Below, one piece after another: positions 43,089 to 50,981 of a stretch of 64,000 bases of DNA (positions are counted from its first letter, which is position 1; the number at the start of each line of letters is the position of its first letter). The DNA comes from Algoriphagus resistens (GTDB lineage Bacteria; Bacteroidota; Bacteroidia; Cytophagales; Cyclobacteriaceae). Both the position numbers and the translations under genes were made by a program. A model generated the notes under the pieces. The model was not told the origin of the DNA. It worked only from the letters and a program-made list of their open reading frames with translations, and searched no databases. The stretch covers positions 1-64,000 of the forward strand of contig NZ_LMXN01000012.1 of NCBI RefSeq assembly GCF_001442615.1, written 5' to 3'.

Positions 43089-45605
43089 TTACTTGTTCTG
43101 CTGCATTTCGACTCCACCACCTTCACTTCCGCCTTCTTTCAGGTCATCGTTATTTATTGATTTCTTCCTTCTAGGCTTCTGATCCATGCTTAGCTTGCCT
43201 ATTCTGTAGCTGAAGTTGATTTTGAAGTTCATGTTTCTCATGATGTTCGTGCTATTCTGAACAATTGTAGGAGTGACGATCTCATTTTTCATCTTAAATT
43301 CCTTGGTCAGGAAGTTATCCGCTCCAAAACCAATGGTTCCTCTTTTCTCATCAAACTGTTTATTGATTCCCATCCCATACATGTAGAACCCTCCAGAAGT
43401 ACCCTGTAACTGAACCTGACGTCCCCTGGCAAATGTAAATGCCTGTATCTGCCAATCTCTAGGGAGTGTGTAGTTACCGAAAAGTCGTCCGCTGACCACA
43501 AAACCTTCATTAGATGCTGCGAAAGCCGGGTCGGAAAGCCCATTATCAAGCAAAGCATAATAGGCATCCACACTAGCATTCAAAGAGAATTTATTGTTGA
43601 TACTTATATTGGTAAAGATGTTTGTACCAAAAGCTCTTTCATGACCTATATTGTCGTATCCAGTGTAGATCACGCCATCATCTTCTACCGTTCTTACCGC
43701 CTGGATAGATCCTGTGGTGTTTCTAAAGAAACCGCTGAAACTAACCATAGTACTTTTGAAGAAGGTGCTGTAACCCAACTCATAGTTGTCAGTGAGTTCA
43801 GGATCCAGTTCTGGATTACCCTGAGAAATCTGAAGCGGGTTAGAAGCATCAATGTTTGGATTCAGGAATCGAAGTGAAGGACGTGAGATTCTTCTGTTAT
43901 ATGAACCTTTGATCATATTGCCGTTGGCAAGCTTTCTACTCAGATTCAAACTTGGGACAATAGTACCATAAGAGGGGATATCTACAGCAGAAGATTCAGT
44001 TCTAAAATCAGCATTGATCGTGGTGTATTCGTATCGGATACCTGGCTTGATCGTGTAATTTTTGAACAAAGTTGTGGTATAAGACACATACCCAGCTGTT
44101 ACATTCTGATCGTAGTTAAAATCATTGCTCAAATCCGGATTTGGGTCTTCTACATATTCTCCATCAGCCCCCTCTGCTTGGAAATAGGCAAAATCAGAAT
44201 ACGCCTTTCTCAAAATATTTTTAGCACCATATTCTAGTATAGATTTCCCCTCTTTTCCTAGTGGCTCCACCAGGTCCAACTGAATGGTAAACTCTTCATT
44301 TCTACTTGGATTGTCATTTTTCAGCCTGGAATCAATGGTAGACAGATCCTCTTCGAAAAGTGTATTCACAAAGGAGTTCTCCCCATTGTTACGGCTATAC
44401 AACGTCAGCAGAGAAATTTCTTTGCCTTTCTTCTCAAACGTTTTGGTATAGTTCAGGCTGATATCTACAGAATTAGAATTGTCCTTAGTATCCGTTTCTC
44501 GTAGAGCCACACGGGTCAAATCTCCATCGAGGTAATTTTCGGTTAAGAAATTCTCTTGGAAGTTATTCCTATTTCTGATCCCGAAATTCACAGCTGCATT
44601 CAAGAAATTGTACTCATCTATTTCATAGTCTACTCCAAAATTATATCTCCCAAAAAGATGTGTGCTTTTGGTATCTGCCATCTGAAGAACAGTAGAAGTA
44701 GTCCCATCCAGATTGGTAGTCACCTGCTTATTTTCGAAGCTCCCGTTGATATTATAACCAGCTCTACCAAATCCTCCCAAGGTAAACCCAAACTTGCCCT
44801 TTCTGGCACTCGCGTTCAATCCAAAATCCGATCCTCTAAGGCCTGCACCTGTACGGATATTCGCAGACATACCTTGCAGGTTATTCTTTTTGGTCACGAT
44901 ATTGATCACGCCTGAAGTACCTTCAGCATCGTATTTTGCAGAGGGAGAAGTAATTACTTCCACAGATTTAATTTCATCTGCAGGAATCTGCTTCAACGCA
45001 TCGGTAATGCTGCTGGCAGCAATAGCGGAAGGTCTGTTATCAATCAACACCGTGATATTGCTGCTTCCTCTCATAGAGACGTTTCCGTCTAGGTCCACAG
45101 ATAGCATCGGTACTCTTCTAAGCACATCCGTACCGTCACCGCCAGCCGTGGTCTTATCATTTTCCGCTTTGTAGATCGTACGGTCTACCCGTTCCTCGAT
45201 CAAATCACGCTGTCCCTGAACCGTTACTTCTTCCAGCGCCAGACCTTCGTCAGTCATCTCTATTTCTCCAATATTCACATCCCCGGTCTTGGATGCTACT
45301 TGGATACCAGTGATTGTTTTGGTTTCAAAACCCAAAAAACTTAGCTTCAAATCATAGGTTCCAGGGTCCATACCCGTGATAAAAAACATACCATCTCCAT
45401 CAGCAACTGCCCCTGCCACATTTGTCTCGCTTCCGGATACATACAAAGCTGCGGTAGCGTAGGCGACAGGCTCCCCGGTTTTAAGATCCTTTGCTATACC
45501 GACAATTTTAGCTGGAGTGGACTCCTTTCCAGAAGACTGCTGGGCTACCACGCCATTGGTAGTAAGTAGGAGAATAACTGCTAGGATGTTGAATAATTTT
45601 TTCAT
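43089..45605 (-). CDS. TonB-dependent receptor, outer-membrane beta-barrel type
   Basis: This 838-residue protein has a signal peptide ending GVVAQ. A carboxypeptidase-regulatory-like domain (IVGIAKDLKTGEPVAYATAALYVSG) is followed by a plug (LRRVPMLSVDLDGNVSMRGSSNITVLIDNRPSAI, IKSVEVITSPSAKYDAEGTSGVINIVTKK). A 14-strand-type barrel follows, as in family 3 outer-membrane proteins. It is shorter than SusC and lacks a SusD partner. A role in uptake of a siderophore or small molecule, or in sensing, is possible. It diverges from the LytS/LytTR pair, whose signal may control it; this is inference. Confidence 0.9.
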   Translation of the reverse strand: MKKLFNILAVILLLTTNGVVAQQSSGKESTPAKIVGIAKDLKTGEPVAYATAALYVSGSETNVAGAVADGDGMFFITGMDPGTYDLKLSFLGFETKTITGIQVASKTGDVNIGEIEMTDEGLALEEVTVQGQRDLIEERVDRTIYKAENDKTTAGGDGTDVLRRVPMLSVDLDGNVSMRGSSNITVLIDNRPSAIAASSITDALKQIPADEIKSVEVITSPSAKYDAEGTSGVINIVTKKNNLQGMSANIRTGAGLRGSDFGLNASARKGKFGFTLGGFGRAGYNINGSFENKQVTTNLDGTTSTVLQMADTKSTHLFGRYNFGVDYEIDEYNFLNAAVNFGIRNRNNFQENFLTENYLDGDLTRVALRETDTKDNSNSVDISLNYTKTFEKKGKEISLLTLYSRNNGENSFVNTLFEEDLSTIDSRLKNDNPSRNEEFTIQLDLVEPLGKEGKSILEYGAKNILRKAYSDFAYFQAEGADGEYVEDPNPDLSNDFNYDQNVTAGYVSYTTTLFKNYTIKPGIRYEYTTINADFRTESSAVDIPSYGTIVPSLNLSRKLANGNMIKGSYNRRISRPSLRFLNPNIDASNPLQISQGNPELDPELTDNYELGYSTFFKSTMVSFSGFFRNTTGSIQAVRTVEDDGVIYTGYDNIGHERAFGTNIFTNISINNKFSLNASVDAYYALLDNGLSDPAFAASNEGFVVSGRLFGNYTLPRDWQIQAFTFARGRQVQLQGTSGGFYMYGMGINKQFDEKRGTIGFGADNFLTKEFKMKNEIVTPTIVQNSTNIMRNMNFKINFSYRIGKLSMDQKPRRKKSINNDDLKEGGSEGGGVEMQQNK

Positions 45606-45939
45606 TTGTTGTAGATAGTTACTTTTTTGGGTCGGTGATTCGGTAGTGCCTTTTAGTTATTTAAGTCATTGCCAGTACACCCGGGAAGCCTGTCATGCAG
45701 GACTTGTGCTATTTGATACCCCAAAGCAACAGGGTTTGTTTCGCAGTTTTTCCGTAAATAGACGGTTGGGGCAGTTTCATCGACAAACACCCTATTTTAT
45801 CGGATCAAAACCTCCATTTAAACTCTGAGTCATTTTATCAGCCAGTTTGTACTTTTGGTAGTCACAATCAACGGATTCGCAGATTTAATTTTATATAAAG
45901 GAGTGCTTTGCGTTAGTTTGGATACTGAAAATCAGATTT
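45606..45939. other. Divergent intergenic region, TonB receptor / LytS
   Basis: No gene or RNA recognised. It must hold promoters for both directions. TTAGTTTG followed by GATAC at about 45913-45923 is a near match to the -7 consensus upstream of the sensor gene. Short frames here show no family signature. Confidence 0.35.
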
Positions 45940-47013
45940 ATGATCAATCTAAGTCCCAAAAGGAGAGTTTCTATTCTTGTACATATTCTGGGCTGGACTA
46001 TGCTCAGCACAGTGCTTTTACTACTTTCACCTCTTTCCTGGCGGGTTGACATTCCTGTAGAATTCTGGGTGCGTCAAGTATTCATGGCCATACTTCTGCT
46101 CTGCATATTCTATATCAACATGCTATGGTTTGTGCCTAAGGTTTTGCTGGAAGGAAAGCATGCTATATACCTTTTGACCATAATTCTTGGGGGAGTGCTT
46201 TTTGTGGGCGTTCTTATTTATGCAGAAAGTTTCCTGAATTTGCCGGAACTGATGCATAGGGCTTTTAATCCAGACGAACCCTATGTTCCTAAGCCCCGAA
46301 GGTCTTCAGGTGATATATTCAATATTATGCTGTACCTATTGACCATAGGGATCAGTACATCTGTGGCGTCAGTGCAAAAATGGCAAAAAGATGAATCGCT
46401 CAGAAGAGAACTGGATCAGCAACGGATTAATACTGAGCTTTCTTACCTAAAGGCCCAAATCAATCCCCACTTCTTTTTTAATACGCTAAATAATATCTAT
46501 GCCCTGACTAATCTAGATGTGAAAAAAGCCCAGGAAGCTCTTTTGAAACTCTCCCGAATGATGCGCTATGTATTGTATGAAAATCAGAAAAATGAAACTT
46601 TACTCAGCCGGGAAGTTAGTTTTATCAACGATTACATAGAACTGATGAAAATGAGGCTGACCGAAAAAGTCACGCTAAATATCTCCATCGACGAACCAAA
46701 AGATGATCTGGTGATTGCCCCCATGCTTTTGCTCCCATTTATGGAGAATACGTTCAAACATGGAGTAAGCAGCCAGCAGCAAAGCGAAATTATGATTAAA
46801 TTGGAAATCATGGGCACAACACTCTTTTTCGAAACTCGTAACCATATTTTTCCGGTACATTCTGAAAGTCCAGAAGCAAAGGAAAATGGCATTGGACTAG
46901 TAAATACCCAGAGAAGACTGAGCCTTCTCTATCCAAACAAACACCGCCTGAAACTTGGCAAAGACGAATCCAAAGAAGAGTATTGGGTGAACCTTACGAT
47001 AAATCTCGAATGA
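45940..47013 (+). CDS. LytS-type sensor histidine kinase
   Basis: This 357-residue protein has four predicted membrane helices (about 11-30, 45-65, 75-95 and 128-145) and a His_kinase domain. The phosphorylated histidine is H177 in KAQINPHFFFNTLNNIYAL, the typical LytS motif. The ATPase part (about 260-355) has LLLPFMENTFKHGVS (N box) and NGIGLVNTQRRLSLLY (G box). It passes its signal to the LytTR regulator whose ATG overlaps this gene's stop. Confidence 0.93.
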   Translation: MINLSPKRRVSILVHILGWTMLSTVLLLLSPLSWRVDIPVEFWVRQVFMAILLLCIFYINMLWFVPKVLLEGKHAIYLLTIILGGVLFVGVLIYAESFLNLPELMHRAFNPDEPYVPKPRRSSGDIFNIMLYLLTIGISTSVASVQKWQKDESLRRELDQQRINTELSYLKAQINPHFFFNTLNNIYALTNLDVKKAQEALLKLSRMMRYVLYENQKNETLLSREVSFINDYIELMKMRLTEKVTLNISIDEPKDDLVIAPMLLLPFMENTFKHGVSSQQQSEIMIKLEIMGTTLFFETRNHIFPVHSESPEAKENGIGLVNTQRRLSLLYPNKHRLKLGKDESKEEYWVNLTINLE

Positions 47014-47753
47014 AACTCAACTGCGTAGCCATAGACGATGAACCTCTTGCACTGGAATTACTCAGTAAATTCATCGAGCAAACTTCTTTTTTGAATCTGA
47101 TCGGCAAGTTTTCCAATGCAATTGAAGCTTTGGGATTCATCAATCAAAACGAAGTACAACTTGCTTTTATGGATATTCAGATGCCTGATTTGTCAGGGAT
47201 GGAGCTGGCCCGGGTACTGGATGGGAAGAAAAACTCTGACAAAACAAGGATTATTTTTGCGACTGCCTACCATCAATTTGCCATTGAAGGATATAAGGTG
47301 GAAGCACTAGACTATCTCCTTAAACCGTACAGCTACGAGGAATTCTTGAATGCCGCTACGAAAGCATTTTCCTATTTCGAGAAACAACCCCAAGCTAAAT
47401 ATGAATCTTCAACTGTTGATTCCTCCACACCCGAGTACATTTTTCTCAAAGTGGAATACCAGCTCGTCAAAGTAATGCTGAAGGACGTTGCTTATGTAGA
47501 AGCTTACAAGGACTATGTAAAAGTTCATTTGTTATCGAAACCCAACCCATTGCTTTCTCTCACAAGTTTGAAAAGCATGGAGGAACTGCTCCCATCCGAC
47601 AAGTTTATGCGGGTTCATCGCTCATATATTGTGGCTTTGGACCACATCGACTCGGTATCCAAAAATGTGATCCAACTAGGCAAAAACCATATTACAGTAA
47701 GCGATAACTACAAGGATGTATTCTTGGAGTTTATGAGCAGATGGATGAACTAA
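47010..47753 (+). CDS. LytTR family response regulator
   Basis: This 247-residue protein has a receiver with D9-D10, phosphoacceptor D55 (LAFMDIQMPD) and K105 (YLLKPY). A LytTR DNA-binding domain occupies about 148-245 (FLKVEYQLVKVMLKDVAYVEAYKDYVKVHL, KFMRVHRSYIVALDHIDSV, ITVSDNYKDVFLEFMSRWM). The start at 47010 overlaps the kinase stop (ATGA). Its 3' end is repeated at about 48540-48604, beyond a toxin-antitoxin pair whose toxin gene stops only 5 bp after this gene. No terminator directly follows it. Confidence 0.93.
   Translation: MKLNCVAIDDEPLALELLSKFIEQTSFLNLIGKFSNAIEALGFINQNEVQLAFMDIQMPDLSGMELARVLDGKKNSDKTRIIFATAYHQFAIEGYKVEALDYLLKPYSYEEFLNAATKAFSYFEKQPQAKYESSTVDSSTPEYIFLKVEYQLVKVMLKDVAYVEAYKDYVKVHLLSKPNPLLSLTSLKSMEELLPSDKFMRVHRSYIVALDHIDSVSKNVIQLGKNHITVSDNYKDVFLEFMSRWMN
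47719..47747 (+). repeat. 29-bp direct repeat, left copy (within LytTR 3' end)
   Basis: This 29-base stretch in the LytTR gene matches 48571-48599 at 27 of 29 positions. The repeats bracket the PIN/DUF6364 pair, as attachment-site duplications bracket integrated elements. Confidence 0.8.
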
Positions 47754-47757
47754 GTGA

Positions 47758-48171
47758 TCAATAAACGCTGCTTAAATATTCTTCAGCTGTCATCACTGAC
47801 AAAATCGATTTCTTATAATCTTTTCCATTTCGAGTAATAATGATGGAGCAATTCGCTTGCAAGGCTGTATAATATTGAACAGCATCTTCAAAATTCTTAA
47901 ATCCAGAATTCAATCCTTTTTCAATTATCTCTTCATCCACAGCACATACCTCACATAGAATTTTAAACATTCTAAGTTTCTTTAAAACTGAATCTGAGGT
48001 TTCATACTTGCTTAAAACGTAATCTATTGTGGTAAATGAAAGCGGGGAAACAATTATTTTAATTCTCTTCTGATCTGCTAACGTCACAACCTTAGCAACT
48101 GCATCATAAAAAGGGACTCTTTCCCCCAGCAAATCCAAAATGACATTGGTATCCAAAAAAATTCTACTCAT
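47758..48171 (-). CDS. PIN-domain toxin (VapC-like ribonuclease)
   Basis: This 137-residue protein starts SRIFLDTNVILDLLGERVPFY, with the first catalytic aspartate in DTN. FEDAVQYYTALQANCSIIITRNGKDYKK carries the later acidic residues of the PIN active site. Such toxins cleave RNA, typically tRNA or rRNA sites, when freed from their antitoxin. Its 5' end overlaps the antitoxin gene by 4 bp. Its 3' end stops 5 bp from the LytTR gene, and the pair lies between two copies of a LytTR 3' end. Confidence 0.92.
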   Translation of the reverse strand: MSRIFLDTNVILDLLGERVPFYDAVAKVVTLADQKRIKIIVSPLSFTTIDYVLSKYETSDSVLKKLRMFKILCEVCAVDEEIIEKGLNSGFKNFEDAVQYYTALQANCSIIITRNGKDYKKSILSVMTAEEYLSSVY

Positions 48172-48416
48172 CTGTATTTCTGATCCAAATAGTCAGCACG
48201 ATCCTTTTTATAGTCGTAATCAGCAGGAATTTTTACCCCTGAAGAAAGACTTTTTACAAAGGGAGATATTTCGAGTTCCTCAGCTGGTTGGGTTGAAGTC
48301 AATGAATTAAGGTAATTCTCAATCAGTCGAGACAAGCTCATCTTCTTCATAGATGCATAGCGTTTAGCTTTTTCAATTACCTCCTGATCAAGCTTTAAGG
48401 TGAGTTTAGTGTCCAT
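48168..48416 (-). CDS. DUF6364-family antitoxin
   Basis: This 82-residue protein has a ribbon-helix-helix-like N-terminus (MDTKLTLKLDQEVIEKAKRYASMKKMSLSRLIENYL) followed by an acidic, flexible tail that would wrap the toxin (ISPFVKSL, ADYDYKKDRADYLDQKYR). DUF6364 proteins pair with PIN toxins in Bacteroidota. It is the first gene of the pair and presumably represses it through the ACGT-flanked site just upstream. Confidence 0.9.
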   Translation of the reverse strand: MDTKLTLKLDQEVIEKAKRYASMKKMSLSRLIENYLNSLTSTQPAEELEISPFVKSLSSGVKIPADYDYKKDRADYLDQKYR

Positions 48417-48429
48417 ACCATTTTATTTA

Positions 48430-48458
48430 TACGTGCAAATATAATTGTTTTGTACGTA
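48430..48458 (-). promoter_or_regulatory. Putative promoter/operator of the toxin-antitoxin pair
   Basis: A TATATTTG -7-like box (plus-strand CAAATATA at 48436-48443) lies 20 bp upstream of the antitoxin ATG. It is framed by TACGT at 48430-48434 and TACGTA at 48453-48458. The symmetrical ACGT elements are candidates for ribbon-helix-helix binding. Confidence 0.45.
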
Positions 48459-48539
48459 AACACCTTAAGCCAGGTTTCCAGTCTTTTTACAACGTCTTCT
48501 ACTTATTATTGACCCCACATGATCCAGGTCAGCAAAACC

Positions 48540-48604
48540 AGGTCAGCGTCAGTGACCACAATAAGGAATCTATTCTTGGAATTTATGAGTAGATGGATGT
48601 ATTA
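48540..48604 (+). pseudogene. Displaced 3' end of a LytTR regulator gene
   Basis: With one frameshifting base, the DNA reads NQVSVSDHNKE then LFLEFMSRWMY and a stop, aligned with NHITVSDNYKDVFLEFMSRWMN at the end of the intact LytTR protein. The last 29 bases of coding similarity are 27/29 identical, whereas the upstream part is only similar at protein level. A rho-independent-like hairpin (48624-48658) follows, as expected behind the original gene. Confidence 0.8.
48571..48599 (+). repeat. 29-bp direct repeat, right copy
   Basis: Partner of 47719-47747 (27/29). The unit between the two copies is about 0.85 kb and contains only the toxin-antitoxin pair and its promoter. Confidence 0.8.
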
Positions 48605-48623
48605 ATCTGAACATCACAAAAGC

Positions 48624-48658
48624 AAAAGGCTGTTTCCCGGATTCGAAAACAACCTTTT
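48624..48658 (+). terminator. Hairpin after the displaced LytTR end
   Basis: AAAAGG-c-TGTTT pairs with AAACA-a-CCTTTT (one mismatch). The T4 in the right arm is followed by C4 rather than a long T-run. It is the first terminator-like structure on the plus strand after the LytS/LytTR genes. Confidence 0.55.
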
Positions 48659-48676
48659 CCCCTAATTACGATCTGA

Positions 48677-49156
48677 TCAATCAACCCTCACATAAGGTAA
48701 GCTAACCATGCATGCCGCATTAAATGGACAAATGTAAATAAGCTCGGAATAATCTTCTGCAATGGCATATTCATTACTTAAACCAGTTCCCTGGCTAAGA
48801 GTCAACTCTTCTTTTGGCATATAGTTAATGTCAGCAATTCCCATATGAAACGACTCATTATAGGAGATAGTGACTTTCCCATCTGCAACAGAATAAGTAC
48901 CGGAAAAATATTCCCTAAAACCTAAAATCTCTTCCGATCCAATTTCGGTGGTATAACTTTCACCACGCACAGTACCGTCAGATTTGAACTCCAATAGATC
49001 CACAAAATTAAACATGGCCTCGCCCCACCCCATATTTCCTTCAGAGGTACGCTCATAAGTTCCTTCTATCCTCAGATTCGGAGAGGGATCTGCCACGTCT
49101 TTGCAACTAAAAATCGTAATAGCTAATACGATAAATGGGAATAGTTTTTTTTTCAT
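48677..49156 (-). CDS. Lipocalin-like hypothetical lipoprotein
   Basis: This 159-residue protein has a lipobox (ITIFSCKDVADP, Cys18). The mature part reads as an antiparallel beta protein: IEGTYERTS, LLEFKSDGTVRGESYTT, FSGTYSVADGKVTISYN, and a C-terminal YSELIYICPF. It has two late cysteines. This pattern is common for Bacteroidota lipocalin-like lipoproteins of unknown function. The gene is monocistronic. Binding of a small hydrophobic ligand is only inferred from the fold pattern. Confidence 0.65.
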   Translation of the reverse strand: MKKKLFPFIVLAITIFSCKDVADPSPNLRIEGTYERTSEGNMGWGEAMFNFVDLLEFKSDGTVRGESYTTEIGSEEILGFREYFSGTYSVADGKVTISYNESFHMGIADINYMPKEELTLSQGTGLSNEYAIAEDYSELIYICPFNAACMVSLPYVRVD

Positions 49157-49359
49157 AGTTAAGGGACTGAAAGTGAACTTACCGTATGATTAGTTTTATA
49201 AAAACAGATTCTTAACCCTTACGTCTTGCTGCTATAAAACGCTACAAGCGAGGTTATTTCTCTAAAAAAACATGGAATCGACTCTGCTTAACCTAACCAC
49301 AAAACCGGCATAGCTTTTATTTCCTCTGTATTAACTTCCGTGGCCACTGTGGTACAAAG

Positions 49360-49387
49360 AAAAACCCGATCACTCGACCGGGTTTTT
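49360..49387 (-). terminator. Intrinsic terminator of ffh
   Basis: AAAAACCCG and CGGGTTTTT (9 bp, 10-base loop) are followed by a U-rich run on the minus strand, 5 bases after the ffh stop. Confidence 0.9.
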
Positions 49388-49391
49388 CTTT

Positions 49392-50732
49392 TTATCTTCT
49401 TCCTTTTCCCTGTGGAAGCATCTTACTCATGGCTGCTTTAGCTCCGCCCATTTTGTTCATTTGCTTCATCATCTTACGCATATCAGCAAACTGCTTCATC
49501 AGATTATTTACCTCCACGATCGTTCTACCAGATCCGGCAGCAAGTCTCTTTCTTCTACTTCCATCGATCAGGTCTGGATGCTCCCGCTCTGCCGGAGTCA
49601 TAGAACGGATGATAGCCTCGATCGGCTTGAAGGAATCATCATCTATATCCAAGCCTTTCATTGCCTTGCCCATCCCGGGGATCATTCCCAGCAAATCTTT
49701 GATATTGCCCATCTTCTTCACCTGCTCCAGCTGAGAGAGGAAATCATCAAAATTGAAATTATTGGAGCGGATTTTAGAATTTATACGCTTGGCTTCATCC
49801 TCATCAAAGGACTGCTGAGCTCTCTCCACCAAGGAAATCACATCACCCATTCCAAGGATCCGCTGTGCCATACGATCCGGGTGGAACACATCCAGATCCT
49901 CCATTTTCTCTCCGGTAGAAATAAACTTAATCGGTTTATTTACCACGTGTCGAATGGAAATCGCAGCACCACCCCGCGTGTCCCCGTCGAGTTTGGTCAG
50001 CACCACTCCGTCAAAATTCAATCGCTCATCAAAGGTCTTGGCCGTATTCACTGCATCCTGACCAGTCATGGAATCGACTACAAAAAGCGTCTCTGAAGGA
50101 TTTAAGGCTTTTTTCAACGCCTCGATCTCATTCATCATCACATCATCAACAGCCAGACGGCCAGCTGTATCGACTATTACTGTTTTCTTGCCCGTTTTTT
50201 TCGCATAAGCAATCGCATTGCCGGCGATCTCTAAGGCATTTTTATTCTCAGGCTCAGCATATACTTCTACACCGATCTGCTCACCCAATACTTTCAGCTG
50301 ATCAATCGCCGCAGGTCGATAAATATCACAGGCCACCAGCAATACTTGGCGTCCCTGCTTTTTCAGATGCGCCCCCAGCTTTCCTGTGAAAGTGGTTTTA
50401 CCGGACCCCTGAAGGCCGGAGATCAAGACTATCGAAGGATCGCCTGAAATTTTGATATCCTCCTTTTTACCCCCCATAAGCTTGGTCAGCTCTTCTTGGG
50501 TGATTTTGATCAATAGCTGACCAGGCGAAACAGCAATCAGTACATCCCGGCCTAAGGCCTCAGTTTTGATCGTATCGGTGACTTCTTTGGCTACTTTATA
50601 GTTTACATCCGCATCGATCAACGCTCTTCTGATCTCTTTGACGGTCGTTGCGACGTTTATTTCGGTGATTGTTCCGGTTCCTTTCAGCGTTTTGAAAGCC
50701 CGGTCTAATTTTAAACTTAAATTATCAAACAT
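49392..50732 (-). CDS. ffh: Signal recognition particle protein Ffh (SRP54)
   Basis: This 446-residue GTPase targets nascent membrane proteins to the membrane with 4.5S RNA. The N domain starts MFDNLSLKLDRAFKTLKG. The G domain has GLQGSGKTTFTGKLGAHLKKQGRQVLLVACDIYRPAAIDQL, then DTAGRL and TKLDGDTRGGAA. The methionine-rich M domain (about 300-446) has LLGMIPGMGKAMKG and ends QMNKMGGAKAAMSKMLPQG. The start at 50732 was chosen because the upstream in-frame ATG lies too close to the -7 box. Leader-repeat copy E lies upstream in the same orientation. Confidence 0.96.
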   Translation of the reverse strand: MFDNLSLKLDRAFKTLKGTGTITEINVATTVKEIRRALIDADVNYKVAKEVTDTIKTEALGRDVLIAVSPGQLLIKITQEELTKLMGGKKEDIKISGDPSIVLISGLQGSGKTTFTGKLGAHLKKQGRQVLLVACDIYRPAAIDQLKVLGEQIGVEVYAEPENKNALEIAGNAIAYAKKTGKKTVIVDTAGRLAVDDVMMNEIEALKKALNPSETLFVVDSMTGQDAVNTAKTFDERLNFDGVVLTKLDGDTRGGAAISIRHVVNKPIKFISTGEKMEDLDVFHPDRMAQRILGMGDVISLVERAQQSFDEDEAKRINSKIRSNNFNFDDFLSQLEQVKKMGNIKDLLGMIPGMGKAMKGLDIDDDSFKPIEAIIRSMTPAEREHPDLIDGSRRKRLAAGSGRTIVEVNNLMKQFADMRKMMKQMNKMGGAKAAMSKMLPQGKGRR

Positions 50733-50753
50733 TCCTTGTATGGCTATTTGCTG

Positions 50754-50761
50754 CAAAAGTA
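50754..50761 (-). promoter_or_regulatory. Candidate -7 box (TACTTTTG) for ffh
   Basis: On the minus strand, the shared decamer TTACTTTTGC lies 21 bp upstream of the ffh ATG, implying a very short leader. Leader-repeat copy E lies upstream of this box, so it would be outside the transcript if this promoter is used. Confidence 0.45.
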
Positions 50762-50796
50762 ATGATTTTCATCAGTGATAGAAAGTAGTCTGTCAA

Positions 50797-50886
50797 GTGT
50801 TTATAATTGTTTTTCAGTGGTCACATGAAATCTTGCAAGGTAAATCATTCCACTGTGCGCCGTTCTTCGTCATGCTTGATTTGATC
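50797..50886 (-). repeat. Interspersed leader repeat, copy E (inverted, faces ffh)
   Basis: Read on the minus strand it begins GATCAAATCAAGCATGACGA followed by AGAACG. It continues with GGAATGATTTACC, AGATTTCATGTGACC and ACAATTATAAACACTTGACA. This aligns along its whole length with copy A (17210-17303), including the GCATGACGAAGAACG block. The position equal to the gene ATG in copies B, C and D is TTG here. The orientation agrees with ffh, whose ATG is about 65 bp further on. Confidence 0.85.
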
Positions 50887-50981
50887 TAGTACAGCGACTC
50901 TCGTCCTATTTTTGTAGATGGGGTTTCCCCATAAATCCCTAATTTGCACCAGCATAAATTTTCCAAAGAAAACTTATTTTC

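Noticed and set aside
45646..46049. Short plus-strand frames in the TonB receptor / LytS gap
   Set aside because: No similarity to known families, and the second overlaps the LytS gene in another frame.
49240..49300. ACATGGAATCGACTCTGC resembling the left end of the leader repeat
   Set aside because: Only about ten bases match and no right half (GATTTCATGTGACC, ATAAACAC) follows.
49461..50096. Plus-strand open frame of 211 codons opposite ffh
   Set aside because: Antisense to an essential, well-conserved gene; the translation is histidine- and leucine-rich without a domain.
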